A stretch of 5,512 nucleotides of DNA from B21-G16 sp003644825 [NCBI: Candidatus Zhuqueibacterota bacterium] (lineage in GTDB: Bacteria > SM23-31 > B21-G16): the NCBI GenBank assembly GCA_003644825.1, contig QNDJ01000141.1:1-5512 (forward strand), read 5' to 3'. The position numbers and the translations under genes are program-made. Positions within the stretch are counted from its first letter, which is position 1; the number at the start of each line of letters is the position of its first letter. Shown here in pieces: positions 1 through 3,485 of the stretch. The notes under the pieces were generated by a model that saw nothing but the letters and a program-made list of their open reading frames with translations, was not told the origin of the DNA and searched no databases.

Positions 1-30
1 AAAGTCATAATTCTTATAAAACAGTCATTT

Positions 31-59
31 TTGAAATTTGAAGGTTTAACAGGTATAAT
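31..59 (+). promoter_or_regulatory. Putative sigma-70-type promoter without an adjacent gene
   Basis: TTGAAA at 31-36 matches the -35 consensus at five of six bases. TATAAT at 54-59 is a perfect -10 box. Exactly 17 bases separate them, the optimal spacing. Transcription would begin near 66 and run to the right into the palindrome island, but no coding region begins within the next 580 bases. It could drive a long leader of the hydrolase gene or an untranslated RNA, or it could be chance in AT-rich DNA. The match is seen directly; function is inferred. Confidence 0.4.
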
Positions 60-122
60 TTGCTAATTTTTTATTTATTTTAATATATTACTTCACTTAA
101 AATAATAATTTCAACATACCTA

Positions 123-142
123 TCATTGCAAAAGCAATCTCC
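123..142 (-). repeat. Small palindromic repeat, family A (short copy)
   Basis: ATTGC (125-129), AAAA, GCAAT (134-138) form a perfect five-base-pair hairpin with a four-base loop. Read on the minus strand the unit is GAGATTGC, TTTT, GCAATGA. These are the same ends as the longer copy at 287-320, so this looks like an internally deleted copy in opposite orientation. Sequences of the form GAGATTGCTTCG...CGCAATGACA are, from memory, common dispersed intergenic repeats in several uncultivated bacterial groups. That association is not tested here. Confidence 0.6.
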
Positions 143-160
143 TTACAGGGTGCAACTATT

Positions 161-188
161 CATAAACAGGCAAGGATGCCCGTTCTAC
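161..188 (-). repeat. Small palindromic repeat, family B (imperfect copy)
   Basis: GGCA (169-172), AGGA, TGCC (177-180) is the core of a hairpin. It extends outward to 165/184 with one A-C mismatch (168/181). Read on the minus strand from 188, it matches the family B copy starting at 210 at 18 of the first 22 positions, including GGCATCC and TGCCTG. The two copies therefore form an inverted pair around a 21-base centre. Confidence 0.6.
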
Positions 189-189
189 G

Positions 190-197
190 ATTGCAAT
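190..197. repeat. Central ATTGCAAT palindrome
   Basis: ATTGCAAT is a perfect eight-base palindrome. It consists of the two family A stem arms (ATTGC and GCAAT) overlapped with no loop, and it lies between the two inverted family B copies. It may be a collapsed family A element, but eight bases can also arise by chance in AT-rich DNA. Confidence 0.35.
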
Positions 198-209
198 TGA
201 GAACAAACT

Positions 210-236
210 GTAGGTCAGGCATCCCTGCCTGACCTG
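210..236 (+). repeat. Small palindromic repeat, family B (perfect hairpin)
   Basis: AGGTCAGGCA (212-221), loop TCCC, TGCCTGACCT (226-235) is a perfect ten-base-pair stem with a four-base loop; a possible G-T pair extends it to 211/236. No T-run follows (the next bases are ATAAACTC), so it does not look like an intrinsic terminator. The stem is far more GC-rich than its surroundings, and a diverged inverted copy sits at 161-188. It is best read as a REP- or MITE-like dispersed repeat; an RNA structural role is possible. Confidence 0.75.
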
Positions 237-285
237 ATAAACTCATAGATCAAGAGTTTTCAAATAGTAAATCTTTATCATATTA

Positions 286-322
286 AGAGATTGCTTCGCC
301 CCATACGGGTCTCGCAATGACA
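286..322 (+). repeat. Small palindromic repeat, family A (long copy)
   Basis: The unit starts GAGATTGC (287-294) and ends GCAATGACA (314-322). Outer arms ATTGC (290-294) and GCAAT (314-318) pair perfectly. An inner CCC (300-302) and GGG (307-309) pair around ATAC, giving a two-part stem with an internal loop. The same ends appear in opposite orientation at 123-142 without the inner stem. Related dispersed intergenic repeats are known to me from metagenome-derived bacterial genomes; this is recollection, not a search. Confidence 0.65.
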
Positions 323-389
323 ATTGGAGTTATATTACTTTACTTACGCACCAATGACAATGATACTGGATGTTTAATAAATCAAATTT

Positions 390-461
390 CATAGAATACT
401 GTTTTAAATCATGGATATGGAACTATTATTTTATTTAAAAGTCTAATTCCAGCATTCTATA
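390..461. repeat. Weak inverted repeat
   Basis: CATAGAATACTG (390-401) and CAGCATTCTATA (450-461) pair at ten of twelve positions across a 48-base AT-rich spacer. The arms are longer than one casually expects but imperfect. They could be the ends of a decayed miniature element or simple chance. No flanking target-site duplication was recognised. Confidence 0.3.
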
Positions 462-551
462 AAAAATAAATATAAGTAAAATAAACTATAACTGAAAAAT
501 CGCTGAATGTCTGGAACGAAGTAGTCTTTTTCGTACACTAAAGAGATAACA

Positions 552-580
552 TTGTAATTTCAATTAATAATTTTTTTAAT
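552..580 (+). promoter_or_regulatory. Possible promoter of the exported hydrolase gene
   Basis: TTGTAA (552-557, four of six matches to the -35 box) and TTTAAT (575-580, five of six matches to the -10 box) are 17 bases apart. Transcription would start near 587, giving a leader of roughly 65 bases. The DNA here is so AT-rich that such pairs are expected by chance. It is listed because its position suits the downstream gene. Confidence 0.25.
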
Positions 581-634
581 TTGCTTTTTTAAAAATGAAT
601 TGATTATTAAATAGTTTATGTTATTTTATTTTCT

Positions 635-647
635 GAAAGGAGGTGAT
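635..647 (+). promoter_or_regulatory. Exceptionally long Shine-Dalgarno sequence
   Basis: GAAAGGAGGTGAT is complementary over 13 consecutive bases to the canonical 3' end of bacterial 16S rRNA. The AGGAGG core ends nine bases before the ATG at 653. This fixes the start codon of the hydrolase gene and suggests efficient translation. The hyp genes downstream have much weaker signals or none. Confidence 0.9.
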
Positions 648-652
648 TTTAA

Positions 653-2416
653 ATGAAATTATTTAATAAAAGATGGTGTTTTTTGATTTTGTTTTTTTTC
701 CTGTTTTTTTCTTTTTTTACACCGTTTAAAGGGTATGCAGGAGAAGGAAAATATAAATGTAAGCTCCGTTTTGAAATTTCATTCGATAAAAGTTTATGTA
801 ATAAACCCCTTGATGGAAGAATGTTACTAATGATTTCTACTGATGATAGAAATGAACCCCGTTTCCAGATTAATGATGGACCAAATACTCAATTGATTTT
901 CGGGATAAATGTAGATGAATTAGAACCCGGCGAAAAAGCTACAATTGATGAAACTGTATTTGGATATCCATTGAAAAGTATTGCTGAGATTCCTTCGGGT
1001 GAATACTGGGTTCAAGCTCTTCTTAATCGATACGAGACATTTCACAGGTCTGATGGTCATACCGTAAAATTACCAATGGATAAAGGTGAAGGCCAGAGAT
1101 GGAATAGAAAACCCGGGAATCTTTACAGCACTCCAAAAAAATTTTGGATAGACCCTTCGGTGAATAAAACAATCAAAATTGTTCTTGATAAGAAAATTCC
1201 CCCAATTCCTGAGCCTAAAGATACAAAATATATCAAACATATAAAAATTCAGAGTAAACTTTTGACGAAGTTCTGGGGTCGTCCGATGTATCTTGGTGCC
1301 TGTGTTCTCTTACCAGAAGGATTTGATGAGCATCCTGAAGCTCGTTATCCTCTTGTTATTAATCACGGGCATTTTCCATATACTTTTACCGGGTTCAGAG
1401 AAACACCACCTGATCCAAACCTTATTCCAGTTTATAGTGAGCGATTTCACTGGGAAGGATATAACAGAACAGTTCAGGAATATGCTTATAAGTTTTATAA
1501 GGACTGGACGGGACCCGATTTTCCCAGGATGGTAGTTGTTAAAATCCAGCATGCAAATCCATATTATGATGATTCTTATGCTGTGAATTCTGAAAACCTT
1601 GGTCCGTATGGAGATGCAATCACTTATGAACTTATCCCTTATATAGAAAAGAAGTTTAGATGTATTGGTAAAGGATGGGCAAGGTTTCTTTATGGTGGTT
1701 CAACAGGTGGCTGGGAAGCCCTTGCTGTCCAGATATTTTATCCTGATGAGTATAATGGATGCTGGGCTGCCTGTCCTGACCCGATTGATTTCAGGGCTTA
1801 TACGATTGTTAATATTTATAAAGATAAAAATGCTTATTATGTTGACAGTAAGTGGAAAAAAACACCAAGACCAGGTCACAGGAATTATCTTGGTAAAATC
1901 AGCGCAACTCTGGAAGAAATGAACCACAGAGAACTCGTCCTTGGAACAAACAGTCGCTCAGGAGAGCAGTGGGATATCTGGGAGGCAGTTTACAGCCCGG
2001 TTGGTGAGAATGGCTACCCAAAAAGAATATGGAACAAAATGACAGGCGAAATTGACCATTCAGTTGCTGAATACTGGAAAGAACATTACGATCTTCGTTA
2101 CATACTGGAAAGAGACTGGAAAAAAATTGGACCAAAACTGAAAGGAAAAATTCATATTTATTGCGGTGATATGGACAATTATTATCTGAATAATGCTGTA
2201 TATCTTATGGAAGAATTTCTTGAAAATACAAAAGACCCTTATTATGATGGAGAGGTTGATTATGGAGACAGAGCTGAACACTGCTGGAACGGGGACCACA
2301 CCAGGCCAAACGCTATATCGAGGTTGAGGTATCATCAGATGTTTATACCAAAGATTTTAGAGCGAATTCTTAAAACTGCTCCTCCAGGTGCAGACCTTAC
2401 AAGCTGGCGGTATTAA
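653..2416 (+). CDS. Exported alpha/beta-hydrolase, esterase D-like
   Basis: Predicted secreted or periplasmic hydrolase of 587 residues; substrate unknown. Residues 1-29 are a Sec-type signal peptide: basic start (KRW), a very Phe/Leu-rich core, and a likely cut after GYA (A29). Residues about 33-185 look beta-rich and probably form an N-terminal sandwich domain. Residues about 195-575 look like an alpha/beta-hydrolase domain of the putative-esterase (esterase D / enterochelin esterase) type. A strand with NHGH (237-240) may form the oxyanion region. GPYGDAITYELIPYIEKKF precedes the nucleophile elbow GGSTGG, with Ser350 as nucleophile. CGDMD (504-508) probably supplies the acid, most likely Asp508, and AEHCW the histidine, His543. 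Residues about 409-485 form an insertion that may be a lid. ATG 653 is fixed by the Shine-Dalgarno sequence. The fold is a confident call; ester, peptide or other specificity is not. It lies 60 bases before hypA with no obvious shared function. Confidence 0.85.
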   Translation: MKLFNKRWCFLILFFFLFFSFFTPFKGYAGEGKYKCKLRFEISFDKSLCNKPLDGRMLLMISTDDRNEPRFQINDGPNTQLIFGINVDELEPGEKATIDETVFGYPLKSIAEIPSGEYWVQALLNRYETFHRSDGHTVKLPMDKGEGQRWNRKPGNLYSTPKKFWIDPSVNKTIKIVLDKKIPPIPEPKDTKYIKHIKIQSKLLTKFWGRPMYLGACVLLPEGFDEHPEARYPLVINHGHFPYTFTGFRETPPDPNLIPVYSERFHWEGYNRTVQEYAYKFYKDWTGPDFPRMVVVKIQHANPYYDDSYAVNSENLGPYGDAITYELIPYIEKKFRCIGKGWARFLYGGSTGGWEALAVQIFYPDEYNGCWAACPDPIDFRAYTIVNIYKDKNAYYVDSKWKKTPRPGHRNYLGKISATLEEMNHRELVLGTNSRSGEQWDIWEAVYSPVGENGYPKRIWNKMTGEIDHSVAEYWKEHYDLRYILERDWKKIGPKLKGKIHIYCGDMDNYYLNNAVYLMEEFLENTKDPYYDGEVDYGDRAEHCWNGDHTRPNAISRLRYHQMFIPKILERILKTAPPGADLTSWRY

Positions 2417-2439
2417 GTTAAGTATAGTATTTTGTTTTC

Positions 2440-2468
2440 TTGAAAAATAGATAATAATTGTTTAAATT
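2440..2468 (+). promoter_or_regulatory. Possible hyp operon promoter
   Basis: TTGAAA (2440-2445, five of six) is followed after 17 bases by TAAATT (2463-2468, four of six). Transcription would begin close to 2475, almost at the hypA ATG (2477), giving a nearly leaderless message. That would fit the absence of a Shine-Dalgarno sequence before hypA. An alternative -10 box, GATAAT at 2450-2455, has no good -35 partner. The 60-base gap contains no terminator hairpin, so read-through from the hydrolase gene is also possible. No NikR- or FNR-type palindrome and no sigma-54 element were recognised. Confidence 0.25.
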
Positions 2469-2476
2469 AAGTTGTT

Positions 2477-2845
2477 ATGCATGAATTTTCTTTGGCAATG
2501 GACATATTTAACATTGTTCTTGAAACTGCAAAAAAGGAAAAGGTTAAGAAGGTATATTCAATCAAGCTTGAGGTTGGTAAATTAATGGCGGTGATACCGG
2601 ATAGCCTTTTATTCAGTTTTGAGACAATATCCAGAGGAACTATACTGGAAGATACTAAACTTGAAATAGATGAAGTCCCTGTAAAAGCCCGATGTAAAAA
2701 TTGTAAAAGAGAATTTGAGGTGAATGAATTATTTTTTATGTGTCCATATTGCAAAAGTACTGATCTTAAAATAATATCCGGAAGGGATATGTTCATAAAA
2801 AGCCTGGAGGTTGAAAAAAATGGAAGTGATAAGCTTAAGACGTAA
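2477..2845 (+). CDS. hypA: Hydrogenase nickel-insertion metallochaperone HypA
   Basis: Cytoplasmic chaperone that, with HypB, loads nickel into the large subunit of [NiFe]-hydrogenase. The 122-residue length is typical. The protein begins Met-His-Glu, the conserved N-terminal nickel site (His2, Glu3). The structural zinc site is complete, with two CxxC pairs at Cys73/Cys76 and Cys89/Cys92. The family segment EVGKL (32-36) is present. The start is secure because MHE is the family N-terminus and an in-frame TAA lies at 2468-2470. No Shine-Dalgarno sequence precedes it; the bases before ATG read AAATTAAGTTGTT. Its last 26 bases overlap hypB, and the hypB ribosome-binding site lies inside it. A HybF-type paralogue would look similar, but placement beside hypB favours HypA. 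Confidence 0.96.
   Translation: MHEFSLAMDIFNIVLETAKKEKVKKVYSIKLEVGKLMAVIPDSLLFSFETISRGTILEDTKLEIDEVPVKARCKNCKREFEVNELFFMCPYCKSTDLKIISGRDMFIKSLEVEKNGSDKLKT
2806..2810 (+). promoter_or_regulatory. hypB ribosome-binding site that decides its start
   Basis: GGAGG lies within the hypA coding sequence. It ends nine bases before the ATG at 2820, an ideal distance, but directly abuts the in-frame TTG at 2811. This argues for ATG 2820 as the hypB start and against the three-codon-longer TTG version. Confidence 0.8.
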
Positions 2846-3485
2846 TGTTCTGCAGAGGTATGATGAAATAGCAAGAGAAAATAGACAGTTATTCAATTCT
2901 AAAAATATTCTTGTAATAAATCTTTTAAGTTCTCCTGGTTCAGGTAAAACAAGTATTATAGAGAAAACTCTTGAGAAGATTGGCAATAGCCTGAATGTTT
3001 CAATTATAGTTGGTGATGTTCAAACTACCAATGATGCTGAAAGAATTTCAAAGTTTAATATTCCAGTTGTTCAATTAATAACAAATGGAGCCTGTCACCT
3101 TGATAGTAAAATGATAAAAAATGCTCTTGATAAATTGGAGCTTGATAATATAGAAATACTAATTATTGAAAATGTAGGTAATCTCGTTTGTCCATCGAGT
3201 TATGACCTGGGTGAGAATATGAAGGTTGTTGTTTTTAGCACAACTGAAGGAACGGATAAACCATTAAAGTATCCTTCAATGTTTCATAGAGCAGAAGTGG
3301 TGATAATAAACAAGATAGATTTAATTCCGTATACGAATTTTTCACTTGAAGATGCGAAAAGATATGTTCTTCAATTGAACCCAAAAACAAAAATTTTTGA
3401 AACTTCCTGCACGACCGGGGAAGGAGTAGGAGAGTGGTGTGAATGGCTGTTAGAAAAAATGAAAAATATCAATGCTACAAAATAG
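2820..3485 (+). CDS. hypB: Hydrogenase nickel-incorporation GTPase HypB
   Basis: SIMIBI-class GTPase that works with HypA in GTP-dependent nickel delivery to [NiFe]-hydrogenase. With ATG 2820 it has 221 residues. The P-loop SSPGSGKT is at 37-44, the switch-region segment GDVQTTND at 65-72, and the specificity motif NKID at 164-167. The GTPase-domain metal site is complete: Cys92-His93 in GACHLD, and Cys124 in ENVGNLVCP. It lacks both the N-terminal Cys motif of the E. coli protein and the histidine-rich stretch of storage-type HypB, so it is the minimal form and is not expected to store nickel. A TTG at 2811 could add three residues but is badly spaced from GGAGG. The gene overlaps hypA by 26 bases and hypF by 43, implying coupled translation. 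The family call is very secure. Confidence 0.96.
   Translation: MEVISLRRNVLQRYDEIARENRQLFNSKNILVINLLSSPGSGKTSIIEKTLEKIGNSLNVSIIVGDVQTTNDAERISKFNIPVVQLITNGACHLDSKMIKNALDKLELDNIEILIIENVGNLVCPSSYDLGENMKVVVFSTTEGTDKPLKYPSMFHRAEVVIINKIDLIPYTNFSLEDAKRYVLQLNPKTKIFETSCTTGEGVGEWCEWLLEKMKNINATK
3429..3442 (+). promoter_or_regulatory. hypF ribosome-binding site and in-frame stop fixing its start
   Basis: GGAG at 3429-3432 sits ten bases before the ATG at 3443, inside hypB. A second AAGGAG occurs at 3421-3426. In the hypF frame a TGA occupies 3440-3442, immediately before that ATG, so translation cannot begin further upstream. Any later start would cut into the acylphosphatase domain. Confidence 0.75.

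Larger units (their letters stand above)
1..652. other. Gene-free upstream region with repeats and putative promoters
   Basis: No open reading frame of believable length or composition starts or ends here in any frame, and no tRNA or rRNA signature was seen. The stretch is strongly AT-rich except for an island of small palindromic repeats between about 123 and 322, which is visibly richer in G and C. From 323 to about 550 there is only AT-rich sequence, one weak inverted repeat, and a second copy of the ten-base word CAATGACAAT (315-324 and 352-361). The last 100 bases act as the 5' region of the exported hydrolase gene. No rho-independent terminator (GC-rich stem followed by a T-run) was found, so where any upstream gene ends is unknown. 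Confidence 0.75.

Noticed and set aside
211-245. Intrinsic terminator of an upstream gene
   Set aside because: The stem is perfect, but no T-run follows on the plus strand. On the minus strand the bases beyond the stem (AGTTTGTT) are only weakly T-rich, and no minus-strand gene lies nearby.
123-322. CRISPR array
   Set aside because: The repeated units are palindromes of differing length in inverted orientation, not direct repeats with regular spacers.
512-535. Small hairpin ACGAA/TTCGT at 516-534
   Set aside because: A five-base stem with a nine-base loop in AT-rich DNA is expected by chance and has no supporting context.
1293-2335. Short frames on both strands inside 653-2416
   Set aside because: They are shadows of the hydrolase gene: hydrophobic, low-complexity translations from AT-rich DNA, with no start signals.
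2417-2476. Nickel- or oxygen-responsive operator before hypA
   Set aside because: No convincing NikR- or FNR-type palindrome and no sigma-54 -24/-12 element could be found in the 60-base gap.
2467-2986. Minus-strand open frames at 2467-2874 and 2729-2986
   Set aside because: They lie opposite hypA and hypB, which have complete family motifs. The translations show no domain, and the frames have no ribosome-binding sites.
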